Origin: Pseudooceanicola sp. | Lineage (GTDB): Bacteria > Pseudomonadota > Alphaproteobacteria > Rhodobacterales > Rhodobacteraceae | DNA: 64,000 bases | Assembly: GCF_029213205.1 (NCBI RefSeq) | Contig: NZ_JARGNH010000003.1 | Coordinates: forward strand, 124,001 to 188,000 | Direction: 5' to 3' | Shown: positions 8,441 to 17,476 of the stretch, one piece after another | How the letters are laid out: every line of letters begins with the position of its first letter | Position numbering within the stretch: position 1 is the first letter of the stretch | The notes under the pieces: model-generated | Told to the model about the DNA's origin: nothing | The model's database searches: none | Seen by the model: only the letters and a program-made list of their open reading frames with translations | Program-made: the position numbers and the translations under genes

Positions 8441-9136
8441 ATGCTGAACGTGACCGACCTGACCCTGCATTACGGCCAGAGCCAAATCCTGCATGGCATC
8501 GATATCGAGGCGGCGACCGGTCAGGTCACCTGCATCATGGGCACCAACGGGGTCGGCAAGACCTCGTTGCTCAAGGCGATTTCGGGAACCCACATGCGCT
8601 CGGGCGGCACCATCACGCTGGACGGGGTCGATCTGGGCCGCGCCCCCGCGCATCAGCTGGCCCGCGCCGGGATCGGCTATGTGCCGCAGGGGCGGATGAT
8701 CTTTCCGCTGCTGACGGTCAAGGAGAATATGGAAACCGCCTTTGCCTGTCTGCCGAAATCCGAACACCATATTCCAGATGAGATTTACGAGCTGTTTCCG
8801 ATCCTCAAGGATTTCCTCGGTCGTCGCGGTGGCGATCTGTCCGGCGGCCAGCAACAGCAATTGGCGATTGCCCGGGCGATGCTGACCAAGCCGAAGCTGC
8901 TGCTGCTGGATGAACCGACCGAGGGCATCCAGCCCAATATCATCCAGCAGATCGGCCGGGTGATCGAATACCTGCGCGACCGCGGCGACATGGCGATCAT
9001 CCTGGTCGAGCAATACTTCGAATTCGCCTATGGGCTGGCGGATCGTTTCTACGTGATGAAACGCGGTGCGGTGACCGCCTCCGGCGCCAAGGGCGATATC
9101 GCCAAGGAACGGTTGATGGCCGAGGTCTCGGTCTAG
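8441..9136 (+). CDS. urtE: Urea ABC transporter ATP-binding protein UrtE
   Basis: This 231-residue LivF-type ATPase begins three bases after the urtD stop. It has Walker A GTNGVGKTS, signature LSGGQQQQLAIARA, Walker B LLLLDEPTEG and the H-loop LVEQYFEF. It pairs with UrtD to drive the UrtBC channel. It is the last gene of the operon. No urease genes lie in the window, so the urea-degrading step must be encoded elsewhere. The 153 bases between urtE and the convergent GMC gene show no clear terminator. Confidence 0.96.
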   Translation: MLNVTDLTLHYGQSQILHGIDIEAATGQVTCIMGTNGVGKTSLLKAISGTHMRSGGTITLDGVDLGRAPAHQLARAGIGYVPQGRMIFPLLTVKENMETAFACLPKSEHHIPDEIYELFPILKDFLGRRGGDLSGGQQQQLAIARAMLTKPKLLLLDEPTEGIQPNIIQQIGRVIEYLRDRGDMAIILVEQYFEFAYGLADRFYVMKRGAVTASGAKGDIAKERLMAEVSV

Positions 9137-9289
9137 AAGGCGATCCCTTTGGCCTGGTCCTCGACGCCATCACCCGGCGCGGCGCCGACGGGCTGGCGCC
9201 CAACCCCGGCACCGGCCCGGCAGCGGCTGGCCGGTCATATGCTGCAACCCTGCGGATAGAGGGTATGGAATGCGCTGCAACCCAGGTGC

Positions 9290-10882
9290 CTAGATATCCA
9301 GGCCCTCAACCTCTTGCATCATGTCGGCGACGTTTTCCGCGATCATCATCGTAGGCGCATTGGTGTTTCCGGCAATTAGATTCGGCATGATCGAGGCATC
9401 GACGACCCGCAGGCCCTGAACGCCACGCACCCGGGCTTGCGGATCGACAACCGACGCAGAATCCTGCCCCATCCGGCAGGTTCCGACCGGGTGATAGATG
9501 GTCTCGGCGCGGGCTCTGATATCGGCGATCAGCGCGGCATCCGATTGCAGGGCCGCGCCGGGCACGATTTCGGCCTTGATCCGCAGCGCCAAGGCAGGCG
9601 CGGCCATGATGCGCCGGGCGATTTTCAGACCGCTCAGCAGGGTTGCGATGTCGTCGGGGTGGCTCAGATAATTGGCCTCGATCTTCGGTGGTGACAATGG
9701 ATCGGCGCTGGCCAGCCGGATACGGCCACGGCTCTTGGGGAGGAGGTTGCAGACATGCAGGGTAATCCCGTAGCCCCAGGAAACCCGGCGCCCGTGGTCC
9801 CGCAGATAGGCCGGAATGAAATGGAACTGCAGGTTCGGGCGGGGCTGGGATGGGTCGGATTTGGCGAACCCCCCGGCTTCGGCCACGTTGGAGGTGAGTT
9901 CACCGGTATTTCTGGTCATGAACTGCCAAGCGGCCTTGATCGCGCGCGGCAGAAAGCGCGGCGCCAGACCGATGGGTTCGCGGCCTCTGGTGGAGGACAT
10001 GACGCTGATATCGAGGTGATCGGCCAGGTTCTTGCCGACCTCGACGGCGTCGTGAAGCAGCGGGATGCCATGTCGCGCCAGCTCGGCGGCCGGACCAATG
10101 CCGGACAACATCAAGAGCTGCGGAGAATTCACCGCACCGCCCGACAGGATCACCTCGCCGCCCGGGTTTAGCCTCAGCACTCGCCTCCCGAGCTGCACGC
10201 CGATGGCACGCCGGTTTTCGAAAAGGACGCGTTCGACCTGCGCCCCGGTTTTGATCGTCAGGTTGGACCGCTGCCGGATCGGATCAAGAAAGGCCCGGGC
10301 GGCGCTGAGACGTTTGCCGTCGCGCTGGGTGACCTGATACAGGCCGACACCCTCCTGTCGAGCGCCATTGAAGTCGGGATTTTCGGGAAGCTGGCAGGTG
10401 ACACCCGCCTGCACGAAGGCGCGGCTCATCGGGTTCACCGCGCGCAGATTGCTGACCGAAAGCGGGCCGTTGGTGTTGTGATGCGGGTCCGTGCGGGCGG
10501 TGTTGCCTTCCATCCTCAGGAAAAGGTCGCGCACGCGCTGCCAGGACCACGCCGGGCCAGCGGAGGCGGCCCAGCCGTCGTAATCTGCGGGATGGCCCCG
10601 GATGTAGATCATCGCGTTGATCGAACTGGACCCGCCCAGGGTCTTGCCCCGCGGCCAATACAGGCGGCGATCATTCAACGCGGCCTCGGGGGCGGTGGCG
10701 TAGCCCCAATTCAGCTTTTTCATGCGTGCCAGTATCGCCAGCCCAAGCGGCAGGTGGATCATCGGGTTCCAGTCGCGTGTGCCAGCCTCCACCAGGCAAA
10801 CCCGCGTCTTCGGATCCGCCGAAAGCCGGTTTGCCAGAACGCAGCCCGCCGATCCGGCGCCGACGATGATATAGTCATACAT
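9290..10882 (-). CDS. GMC-family FAD alcohol dehydrogenase (AlkJ/choline dehydrogenase-like)
   Basis: This 530-residue glucose-methanol-choline family flavoprotein has the FAD dinucleotide motif GAGSAG near residue 8, the GMC signature [19 protein letters not shown] (about residues 80-100) and the catalytic HPVGTCRMG segment near the C-terminus. The length and sequence type match AlkJ and choline dehydrogenase. Enzymes of this class pass electrons to the respiratory quinone pool. Its context fits AlkJ: it lies three bases downstream of an aldehyde dehydrogenase, in a cluster with AlkB and a P450, so the likely substrates are medium- or long-chain alcohols. Choline oxidation is the alternative, but no betaine genes are nearby. 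Confidence 0.85.
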   Translation of the reverse strand: MYDYIIVGAGSAGCVLANRLSADPKTRVCLVEAGTRDWNPMIHLPLGLAILARMKKLNWGYATAPEAALNDRRLYWPRGKTLGGSSSINAMIYIRGHPADYDGWAASAGPAWSWQRVRDLFLRMEGNTARTDPHHNTNGPLSVSNLRAVNPMSRAFVQAGVTCQLPENPDFNGARQEGVGLYQVTQRDGKRLSAARAFLDPIRQRSNLTIKTGAQVERVLFENRRAIGVQLGRRVLRLNPGGEVILSGGAVNSPQLLMLSGIGPAAELARHGIPLLHDAVEVGKNLADHLDISVMSSTRGREPIGLAPRFLPRAIKAAWQFMTRNTGELTSNVAEAGGFAKSDPSQPRPNLQFHFIPAYLRDHGRRVSWGYGITLHVCNLLPKSRGRIRLASADPLSPPKIEANYLSHPDDIATLLSGLKIARRIMAAPALALRIKAEIVPGAALQSDAALIADIRARAETIYHPVGTCRMGQDSASVVDPQARVRGVQGLRVVDASIMPNLIAGNTNAPTMMIAENVADMMQEVEGLDI

Positions 10883-10885
10883 GCG

Positions 10886-12298
10886 CTATCCCAGAAATCG
10901 CTTGGCAAGGCCGATCAGCCGTTTCACCCGCGCGGTATAGGGCGGAAACAACAGAGGGAGCGACGAGAAGTGATTGGTGAGAATGGCGCGTTCGTGGCTG
11001 AAGGCGCGGTAGCCGTCCTGGCCGTGAGACGCGCCAATGCCAGAGGAATTCACCCCGCCAAACGGCAATCCGGTGTGAGAAAAATGCGCCATCGTCAGAT
11101 TGACGCCAACCCCGCCAGAGCTGGTGGTGGCGATGATATGGTCAATGCGTTCGGATGACTTGTCAAAGACATAAAGGGCCAGCGGTTTGGGCCGGGCATT
11201 GATCCGCCGGGTCACCTCGTCGATATCGTCATAGGTCAGTATTGGCAGGATCGGGCCAAAGATTTCTTCTTGGTCGATCTTCATCTCCGGGGTGATCGCC
11301 TCGATCAGAGTCGGGGCCATCCGCCGCTCTTGCCGGTCGCTGCCGAGGGTGACCTGTGCGCCCTTTGCAATGGCATCGCGCAGCAGCCCGGACAGGCGTT
11401 CGGCGTGGCGATCATTGATGATCCGTGCAAGGTGCGGGCTCTTGGCGCCCGTGCCATAGGTCCTGGCGATCCGGTCGCGCAAGGCTGCCAGGAAATCATC
11501 CTTGACCGACGCGTGGACGAACACATGGTCAGGGGCGATGCAGGTCTGTCCGGCATTGGCGAATTTACCAAAAGCGATCCATGATGCTGCACGTTTCAGG
11601 TCGGCGTCGGGCCCGACGATCGTTGGTGACTTGCCACCCAGTTCCAGCGTGATCGACGCCAGTGTTTTTGATGCGGCAGCCATCACGATCTTGCCCACAG
11701 CGGGGCTGCCGGTGAAGAAGATGTGGTCAAAGGGCAGGGCCAGCAGGGACTGCGATGCCTCCACACCGCCTTCGACGACTGTCACCAGCTCGGCCGGGAA
11801 GGTGTCTTTGATCAAACGCGCCACCACAGCCGATGTCGCCGGTGCCATTTCGGACGGTTTGATGATGGCGCTGTTGCCGGCGGCTAGGGCCGAGACCAAA
11901 GGGCCGATTGCAAGGTTGAACGGATAGTTCCACGGCGCGATGATCAGGCAGACACCTCGCGGCTCTGACCGCACCCGCGCCCTGGTGCCGAAGGTCACGA
12001 GGGTTGGCGCAACCCGGCGCGGACGCATCCAGCGCCGCAGCTGACGTGAGGCGTGGCGGATCTCCTGCATTACCGGCAAGACTTCCGTCAGGATCACCTC
12101 GGTCTCGGGTTTGCCGAAATCCGCAGCCATGGCGGCGACCAGCGCGGATTCGTTGACCCGGATGGCGGCAGCAAGGCGGTCCAGTGCCGCCCGGCGTTCG
12201 GCCAGGCCAAAGGTCAGCCGACGCGTCACAATCCCCGCGCTTTGCGCGGCAAAGGCCGCGGTTGCGCGCTCAGTGAGAGGTGCGGTGATATCTGTCAT
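10886..12298 (-). CDS. Aldehyde dehydrogenase (coniferyl/fatty aldehyde type, AlkH-like)
   Basis: This 470-residue class 3-like aldehyde dehydrogenase oxidises aldehydes to acids with NAD(P). Visible motifs are the cofactor-binding APWNYPFNL and FTGSPAVGK segments, the general-base Glu in ITLELGGKSP and the catalytic Cys in NAGQTCIAPD. The C-terminal basic tail (ARVKRLIGLAKRFLG) could associate with the membrane, as in fatty aldehyde dehydrogenases. It is followed after three bases by the GMC alcohol dehydrogenase, so the pair would convert alcohol to aldehyde to fatty acid. A degenerate copy of the TTGAC-N4-GTCAA operator lies about 67 bases upstream (12365-12378). Confidence 0.88.
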   Translation of the reverse strand: MTDITAPLTERATAAFAAQSAGIVTRRLTFGLAERRAALDRLAAAIRVNESALVAAMAADFGKPETEVILTEVLPVMQEIRHASRQLRRWMRPRRVAPTLVTFGTRARVRSEPRGVCLIIAPWNYPFNLAIGPLVSALAAGNSAIIKPSEMAPATSAVVARLIKDTFPAELVTVVEGGVEASQSLLALPFDHIFFTGSPAVGKIVMAAASKTLASITLELGGKSPTIVGPDADLKRAASWIAFGKFANAGQTCIAPDHVFVHASVKDDFLAALRDRIARTYGTGAKSPHLARIINDRHAERLSGLLRDAIAKGAQVTLGSDRQERRMAPTLIEAITPEMKIDQEEIFGPILPILTYDDIDEVTRRINARPKPLALYVFDKSSERIDHIIATTSSGGVGVNLTMAHFSHTGLPFGGVNSSGIGASHGQDGYRAFSHERAILTNHFSSLPLLFPPYTARVKRLIGLAKRFLG

Positions 12299-12364
12299 TC
12301 GATCGCCAGTTCTGTCCGCGTCACGGGCTGCGACGACATGTCAAAACCCACTAAAGAGAGCGGA

Positions 12365-12378
12365 CCGACGACCGTCAA
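12365..12378. promoter_or_regulatory. Degenerate Fnr-type site upstream of the aldehyde dehydrogenase
   Basis: CCGAC-GACC-GTCAA differs at two bases from the perfect site before the P450 gene (13381-13394), including an identical four-base spacer. It lies 67 bases upstream of the aldehyde dehydrogenase start, in the 241-base gap before the regulator gene. One half-site is intact. On its own it would be weak evidence; its value comes from the neighbouring perfect sites. Confidence 0.35.
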
Positions 12379-12539
12379 TTCCGCAAACATTCTGAGGCGC
12401 CGGATGATCTGGCGGGTTTCGGCGGCGGCCAGGAAAATCCAGCGCCTGTCCGCAAGACGATCCTGAGTCCCAAGCGCCCTATGCAGGGCTGTGCTGTCGC
12501 TTTCGCCGGGTGTTGGTCGGTCGCTGTCATCGCTCAGCC

Positions 12540-13262
12540 TCAGATGCCAGTGCCGGTCATTGGTTTGTGCATTTCGATCCAGCGCCCGGATGACCGCATC
12601 CGGCCTTCGCTTTCCAGACGTTTCATCAGGCGGGACAAGGTTTCCGCCTGAACCCCCAGAATATCGGCCAGATCCTGACGCGAGATCGGCAAACGCATCC
12701 GCCGGATGTCGTGTTTCTCTGTGCCGTGGCTGGCCATCAAGTCGTCCAGCAACTGCGCCAGCCGGTCCTTGTTGGACGAGCGGGCCGCGTCCTGAATGCG
12801 GTCGTGGCAGCGGTCGAGCTCATCGGCGCAGTGTATGGCCAATCCGGCGAGAACCTCGGGACAGGCCCGCAGGACATTCTTGGCGTCACGATGTGCGACA
12901 ATGCAAACCCGCGACGGCAACAGGGCCTGAGCTTCGGTTCTGTGATCCCGCTCGGTCAGAAACGCGCGGTAGCCGATCAGCTCGCCAGGATAGGCCAGCC
13001 GCAGCAGGCTTGAAGACCCGTTCGGGGCAAAGCTGCGGATGGCGATCAGCCCTTGCGAAACACAATAGACCCCGTCGCTGGGCGCGCCCTGGTGATAAAG
13101 CACGTGTCCGGCATCCAAATTCCGCCGGGTAAAGCTGCGATTGAGGGTTGAGATGTTGCCGCCAGCAACAGGCCGCCACAAGCTGTGCTCGTAGAAACTG
13201 CAATTTGCGCAGGGATGTGCCTCAATCGCCATTATGTAATCCGGCCACACCTCGTGCAGCAT
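12540..13262 (-). CDS. Crp/Fnr-family transcriptional regulator, Fnr-like with incomplete cysteine set
   Basis: This 240-residue protein has an N-terminal cyclic-nucleotide-fold sensor, a dimerisation helix and a C-terminal winged helix-turn-helix (about 175-230). The recognition helix AETLSRLMKR carries the Glu-x2-Ser-Arg residues that read TTGA half-sites in Fnr. Cys18 and Cys21 form a CxxC and Cys120 matches the position of the central Fnr ligand, but the third N-terminal cysteine (C29 in E. coli Fnr) is missing; further cysteines are at 67, 134 and 145. A second in-frame ATG at 13232 would still keep the CxxC. It lies divergent to the P450/alkB operon, with Fnr-type sites between. It probably senses redox or oxygen state; the ligand is unproven. 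Confidence 0.85.
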   Translation of the reverse strand: MLHEVWPDYIMAIEAHPCANCSFYEHSLWRPVAGGNISTLNRSFTRRNLDAGHVLYHQGAPSDGVYCVSQGLIAIRSFAPNGSSSLLRLAYPGELIGYRAFLTERDHRTEAQALLPSRVCIVAHRDAKNVLRACPEVLAGLAIHCADELDRCHDRIQDAARSSNKDRLAQLLDDLMASHGTEKHDIRRMRLPISRQDLADILGVQAETLSRLMKRLESEGRMRSSGRWIEMHKPMTGTGI

Positions 13263-13321
13263 TGTCCAATGCGGTCAGCCGCATATCCGTCGGAACAGAA
13301 ACCAGACTTCAACCCCGTGAC

Positions 13322-13335
13322 ATGATCTGAATCAA
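13322..13335. promoter_or_regulatory. Fnr-box-like site (ATGAT-N4-ATCAA) in the regulator/P450 divergent region
   Basis: ATGATCTGAATCAA matches the Fnr/FnrL consensus TTGAT-N4-ATCAA at nine of ten positions. If bound as a class II activator (centre at -41.5) it would put transcription starts near 13287 for the regulator and near 13370 for the P450, both just upstream of the respective start codons. Assignment is by sequence only. Confidence 0.45.
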
Positions 13336-13380
13336 ATCCAGAACTCGAAAACCCGCCTGTTTGTGGACGGCCGGCAAATT

Positions 13381-13394
13381 TTGACGACCGTCAA
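13381..13394. promoter_or_regulatory. Perfect TTGAC-N4-GTCAA operator before the P450 gene
   Basis: TTGACGACCGTCAA is an exact inverted repeat ending 17 bases before the P450 ATG. The same half-sites and spacing recur at 19077-19090 and 57071-57084. Its closeness to the start codon suits repression or roadblock better than activation, unless the real start codon lies further downstream. Confidence 0.55.
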
Positions 13395-13411
13395 GGACGC
13401 GCGACCCTGCG

Positions 13412-14890
13412 ATGACCAGACTGGCCAAAACGCCCGACCCTGATCGGTCGGCTTGCAAGAAGGTCATCCGCTTGTCTGACACCAACGCTATAAAGCCGCT
13501 GCCGCCCAAGCCGGCATCCCGGGCCGGGAATGTCTCGCTCTGGGCCTATTTCAAACTGTTCAAAAGGGATATCCTTTCGGCGCAACCGGCGCGACTTTAC
13601 CACGCCTGGATGGCCGAATTCCGGACACCTTTCTTTCGCTCCTATTTGTGCAATGACCCGGAGCTGGTCAAACTCGTGCTGCGCGAACGACCAAGGGATT
13701 TCCCCAAATCCGAGCGCATCCGCACCGGGTTAAAGCCGCTGTTGGGCGAGTCGATCTTTATTTCCAACGGCGCGCTCTGGGAGCATCAGCGCCGCATCAT
13801 CGACCCGGCCTTCGAGGGCGGGCGCCTGCGCAGCGTTTTCCCGGCGATGTGGGACAGTGGCGTTGCCGTGGTCGACCGGTTGCGCCCGCTGGCCGATGGC
13901 CGCCCGGTCGAGATCGAGGGCCATGCCAGTCATGTGGCGATGGACGTGATCTTTCGCACCCTGTTTTCGGTGCCGGTCGAGCATGAAATCGCCAGTGCCG
14001 CCTTTGCCACCTTCCGCGAACATCAGCAGGAACAACCGGTGGCCAACCTGTTCTCACTGTTGCCGTTGCCAAAGTGGTTCCCGCGCTATCATTCGCGCCG
14101 CACAAGGCGAACCGCCGCCATCATTCGCGGGCTCATCGCCGAGCTGACCGAGACCCGTGCGCAAGAGATTTCCGCAGGCCGCGCGCCAGATGATCTTGCC
14201 ACCAAGATCATGACCACGCCCGATCCTGAGACCGGTCAGTGTTTTGAAACCGACGAGATGATTGACCAGGTCGCGATCTTCTTTCTTGCAGGGCATGAAA
14301 CCTCGGCTGCGGCGCTGGCCTGGGCGCTCTATCTTCTGGCCATCAACCCCGACTGGCAGGACCGCCTGGCCGCCGAGGCGCAGGCGTCGTTCGATCCTGA
14401 AAAGATCTATTTCTCGACCCTTGGCAAGCTGCGCCATTCGCGCGCAGTGTTCCGCGAAGCGATGCGGCTGTACCCGCCGGTGCCGATGTTCGTTCGCGAA
14501 GCGACCTGCCCCGAGCGGCTTCGCGAGCGCGATGTGCCCTCGGGATCGCAGGTGATCCTCAGCCCCTGGCACCTGCACCGCCATGACCGCCTGTGGGTGC
14601 GGCCCGATGAATTCGATCCCGGCCGCTTTGACACCCCGAATGGCAAGGATTGTCTGCGCAACGCCTATATCCCGTTTTCCGCAGGTGCGCGGGTCTGCCC
14701 CGGGTCGGCCTTTGCCATGGCCGAGGGGCCGCTTTTGCTGTCGATGCTGGTGCGGGCCTACCGCTTTGAGCCGGTAGAAGGCCGCGTGCCGATCCCCGAG
14801 GCGCATCTCACCGTGCGCGCCCGCGACGGGATCCATCTGCGCCTGATCCCGCGTGACACCGACCGTTTAACAAACAAGGCCATGCAATGA
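13412..14890 (+). CDS. Cytochrome P450 monooxygenase
   Basis: This 492-residue P450 has the I-helix oxygen motif AGHETSA, the K-helix E-x-x-R in FREAMRLYPP, and the heme-binding loop FSAGARVCPG with the ligand Cys near residue 429. The AGHETS type and the LYPPVP segment resemble CYP4-like fatty acid or alkane hydroxylases more than CYP153. It needs a ferredoxin and reductase, which are not encoded in the window. It overlaps alkB by four bases (ATGA), so both are made together, implying two different oxygenases for related substrates. I assign no CYP family number. The operator TTGAC-N4-GTCAA sits just before its start. Confidence 0.9.
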   Translation: MTRLAKTPDPDRSACKKVIRLSDTNAIKPLPPKPASRAGNVSLWAYFKLFKRDILSAQPARLYHAWMAEFRTPFFRSYLCNDPELVKLVLRERPRDFPKSERIRTGLKPLLGESIFISNGALWEHQRRIIDPAFEGGRLRSVFPAMWDSGVAVVDRLRPLADGRPVEIEGHASHVAMDVIFRTLFSVPVEHEIASAAFATFREHQQEQPVANLFSLLPLPKWFPRYHSRRTRRTAAIIRGLIAELTETRAQEISAGRAPDDLATKIMTTPDPETGQCFETDEMIDQVAIFFLAGHETSAAALAWALYLLAINPDWQDRLAAEAQASFDPEKIYFSTLGKLRHSRAVFREAMRLYPPVPMFVREATCPERLRERDVPSGSQVILSPWHLHRHDRLWVRPDEFDPGRFDTPNGKDCLRNAYIPFSAGARVCPGSAFAMAEGPLLLSMLVRAYRFEPVEGRVPIPEAHLTVRARDGIHLRLIPRDTDRLTNKAMQ

Positions 14891-16023
14891 CAAAATCACC
14901 CGCCGCCGCCCTCAGGGCCTGGCCTTACTGGCTGACCCTGACATTCGTTCCGCTGGTGGTTCTGGCGCTTGGCCAGGGCGGCTGGACCATCCTTCTGATC
15001 CCTGCCTATGGCTGGCTGCTGATGCCGCTGCTCGACACATTGCTGGGCAAGAACCTGACCAACCCGGATCCCGACACGCCCGACAGCGAGCTGTTTTGGT
15101 TCCGCCTGCTCACCTGGATCTGGTTTCCGATCGAATTCTGTCTCGTCTTCGGGGCGATCTGGGCGCTGACCCGCTGGGACGGGTATTCGGGTCTGGAAAC
15201 CTTTGGCATCATGTTCGGCATCGGCGTCACCACCGGCACGGTCGGGATCGTCTATGCCCATGAATTGTTTCACAAACCCGCAAGGTTTGAGCGCGGCCTG
15301 GGCGATTTGCTCATGGCGATGGTGCTCTATGGTCATTTCCGCACCGAGCATCTGTTGGTGCATCACCCGCATGTCGGCACCCCGCGCGATACGGTGACCG
15401 CGCGCTATAATGAAGGCTTCTTGCGGTTCTTTCCCCGCGTCCTGCGGCAAGGCCCGGGGTCTGCGTGGCGGGCCGAGCGGGCGCTGCTGGCGCGGCGGCG
15501 ACGCGGCCCCTGGCATCCGGCCAACCCGATTTTCAAATACGCCGCGTTGCAGATCACCTTTCTTGGGCTTGCCTATGGTATCGGTGGCTGGACCGGCGTC
15601 GGTCTCTTTGTCCTGCAGGCGTTTCTCGCCGTTTGGCAGCTCGAACTGACCAATTATGTCGAACATTACGGGCTGACCCGGAAATACCTGGGCGACGGCA
15701 AATACGAACCGGTGCGCGCGCATCATTCCTGGGATTCGGCGCATCGGGTTTCGGGTCTGTTGCTGATCAATCTTCAGCGCCACGCCGATCACCATCTGCA
15801 CCCGCTGCGCCGCTTCCCGTTGCTGCAAATCTTTGATGAAACCAAGGCGCCGCAATTGCCCACAGGCTATCCGCCGATGACCTCGATGGCGATGATCCCG
15901 CCGCTTTGGCGTCGTCATTTCAATCCGCGCGTGCGCGCCTGGCGCAGGCAGTTCTATCCCGAGATCGAGGATTGGGCGCCCTACAAGCAGATGGCCTTTC
16001 CGCCGCCACGCGGTGCCGGCTGA
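14887..16023 (+). CDS. alkB: Alkane 1-monooxygenase AlkB
   Basis: This 378-residue integral-membrane di-iron hydroxylase oxidises the terminal carbon of n-alkanes, using rubredoxin as electron donor. The three histidine boxes and the AlkB signature are present: HELFHK, EHLLVHH, NYVEHYGL and LQRHADHH. About six membrane helices occur, two pairs of them before the first histidine box. The start overlaps the P450 stop. No rubredoxin gene is visible in the window, so the electron partner must be encoded elsewhere. The alcohol product would go to the GMC dehydrogenase and the aldehyde dehydrogenase upstream. Only seven bases separate its stop from the convergent DUF2478 gene. Confidence 0.96.
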   Translation: MTKSPAAALRAWPYWLTLTFVPLVVLALGQGGWTILLIPAYGWLLMPLLDTLLGKNLTNPDPDTPDSELFWFRLLTWIWFPIEFCLVFGAIWALTRWDGYSGLETFGIMFGIGVTTGTVGIVYAHELFHKPARFERGLGDLLMAMVLYGHFRTEHLLVHHPHVGTPRDTVTARYNEGFLRFFPRVLRQGPGSAWRAERALLARRRRGPWHPANPIFKYAALQITFLGLAYGIGGWTGVGLFVLQAFLAVWQLELTNYVEHYGLTRKYLGDGKYEPVRAHHSWDSAHRVSGLLLINLQRHADHHLHPLRRFPLLQIFDETKAPQLPTGYPPMTSMAMIPPLWRRHFNPRVRAWRRQFYPEIEDWAPYKQMAFPPPRGAG

Positions 16024-16029
16024 GAAGTC

Positions 16030-16542
16030 TCAGTTCAACCGCGCGGCGGCCATGCACCATGCGCTGATCGCGGCGGCATCGGCGGGCAGAGGCTCGGCCA
16101 GCCCGTCGGTAAATTCCTCGAAGCCTGTGTGGCTGGACCGGCTCAGCCCCACGACGATGGGAAGGCCAAGCGCCAGCGCCCGACCGATCACATCGCGAAA
16201 CCCGCGCCCTGCCGCCTCTTCGGGGCCGAACTTGTTCAGGATGAACACCTGCGCCAGCGACAGATCGCCGATTTCGACCTGCGCCACGGCGTTGGCAATT
16301 GCCCCTGGATCAAGCCGACAGGCGTTTGAGCCTTTGCCCAGATACTGGGTGATCTTGATCACCGGCCCATCCGGCAGCACCCGCACCTTCATGTCACAAC
16401 CGTTGTCAAAGGCGCTTTCATACGAGAGGTCGCGGACAATCCCGGCGGCAAAGACCCGCTGGCGGGCCAGCAGGGCCGCAGTTTCGGCCAGAATCCGGTC
16501 GGTTTCGCCGGGCTCCATGGCGTTGACAAAGGCGATGTTCAC
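16030..16542 (-). CDS. DUF2478 domain protein
   Basis: This 170-residue protein fits the DUF2478 family: an N-terminal nucleotide-fold start (MNIAFVNAM), the C-D-M-x-V-R-V-L-P-D-G-P segment, the GKGSNACRLDPGAI stretch and the NKFGPEEAAGRGFRDVI motif. The N-K-F-G-x-x-E-A-x-G-R-G-F block resembles the base-recognition region of P-loop NTPases, but no Walker A is visible. It is the last gene of the ubiT-ubiU-ubiV operon, 12 bases after ubiV. The family has no established function. Location suggests an accessory role in anaerobic metabolism or quinone synthesis, which is inference. Confidence 0.75.
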   Translation of the reverse strand: MNIAFVNAMEPGETDRILAETAALLARQRVFAAGIVRDLSYESAFDNGCDMKVRVLPDGPVIKITQYLGKGSNACRLDPGAIANAVAQVEIGDLSLAQVFILNKFGPEEAAGRGFRDVIGRALALGLPIVVGLSRSSHTGFEEFTDGLAEPLPADAAAISAWCMAAARLN

Positions 16543-16554
16543 GGCAGTTTCCTT

Positions 16555-17472
16555 TCAGGTTGTGGAAGAGGTCCGAGCGGAGTCGCCCGACCATTCGGCG
16601 CCGCGCGTGCCGGTCAAGAAACCGTCGCTGAGCGGAATTCCCGGTTGCATGGTTTTCAGCGCCCCGGCGACCGCGCCGCGCTCGATCTGGCCGTCGATGC
16701 GCGCACGATAGAGCGCGCAGACCGCCGCGAAATCGCCGCTATGAGGCGACAACCGCACCCGCGTGACACCCGTTTCCCTGAGCCGTTCAATCTGGTGATC
16801 GGCGCAGGCAAAACTGTCTGACAGGGTCTGCACGCCGTTTATCGCCAGAAAATCCTGCCCCTCCAGCGTCGCCAATTTCAGCCCGTCTGGATCATCCTCG
16901 CAGGCGAACCGGCAATTGTCCTTGCTGTGCCCGTGCAGGCGCGCGTGATAGCAGCGCCCCGAAATCGCCAGCGGCACCCGGCCATGGCCCCAGACCTCGA
17001 TCGCCACGCCAAGATCGCGGCCCAGGTGCGCCAGCCGCTCCACCGAGTCCAGCGGCAGTTCTGGCGGCAGGCAGATGCTGGTTGCGCCACGCCCGGCCAG
17101 CCAGCTCAGGGTGCTGTCGTTATAGACATTGACCAGCGGCCCGACGGAAAAGCCCGCGCCTTCAGGCAGGTAGGCCAGCATCGTCAGGTCGTTGATTTCG
17201 ACCTCGACCCCGGCCTCGATCAGTTCGGCGCTGAGCTTGCGTTCGCGTTTCAACGTGATCAGCGCCAGCGAGGTCACCGCCACCGCCTTGCCCGCGCCCT
17301 GCAGCGCCTCGATCGCGGCCGGGATGCGGTCCTGGTAAAACGGCAGGCGTTTGGAACAGACGAGCTCACCCAGAACAACCCGTTCCACCGGTGCCTCTGC
17401 CAGGGCCGTATAAAAGGCGCTCCACTCTTCGGGTTTCCAGAAAAACTGGTTCGGCCCAACTGTCAGTTTCAT
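16555..17472 (-). CDS. ubiV: UbiV, O2-independent ubiquinone hydroxylation component (U32 family)
   Basis: This 305-residue protein belongs to the peptidase U32 family but acts in ubiquinone ring hydroxylation without oxygen, as a complex with UbiU. The start at ATG 17472 (MKLTVGPNQFFW) has a GGAGG ribosome site. Cluster cysteines are visible: one early in GELVCSKR and three in GRCYHARLHGHSKDNCRFAC, matching the arrangement in E. coli UbiV that binds a 4Fe-4S cluster. It starts four bases after the ubiU stop. Prephenate is the known oxygen donor for this pathway in E. coli. Expression is expected under low oxygen. Confidence 0.92.
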   Translation of the reverse strand: MKLTVGPNQFFWKPEEWSAFYTALAEAPVERVVLGELVCSKRLPFYQDRIPAAIEALQGAGKAVAVTSLALITLKRERKLSAELIEAGVEVEINDLTMLAYLPEGAGFSVGPLVNVYNDSTLSWLAGRGATSICLPPELPLDSVERLAHLGRDLGVAIEVWGHGRVPLAISGRCYHARLHGHSKDNCRFACEDDPDGLKLATLEGQDFLAINGVQTLSDSFACADHQIERLRETGVTRVRLSPHSGDFAAVCALYRARIDGQIERGAVAGALKTMQPGIPLSDGFLTGTRGAEWSGDSARTSSTT

Positions 17473-17476
17473 GGCG

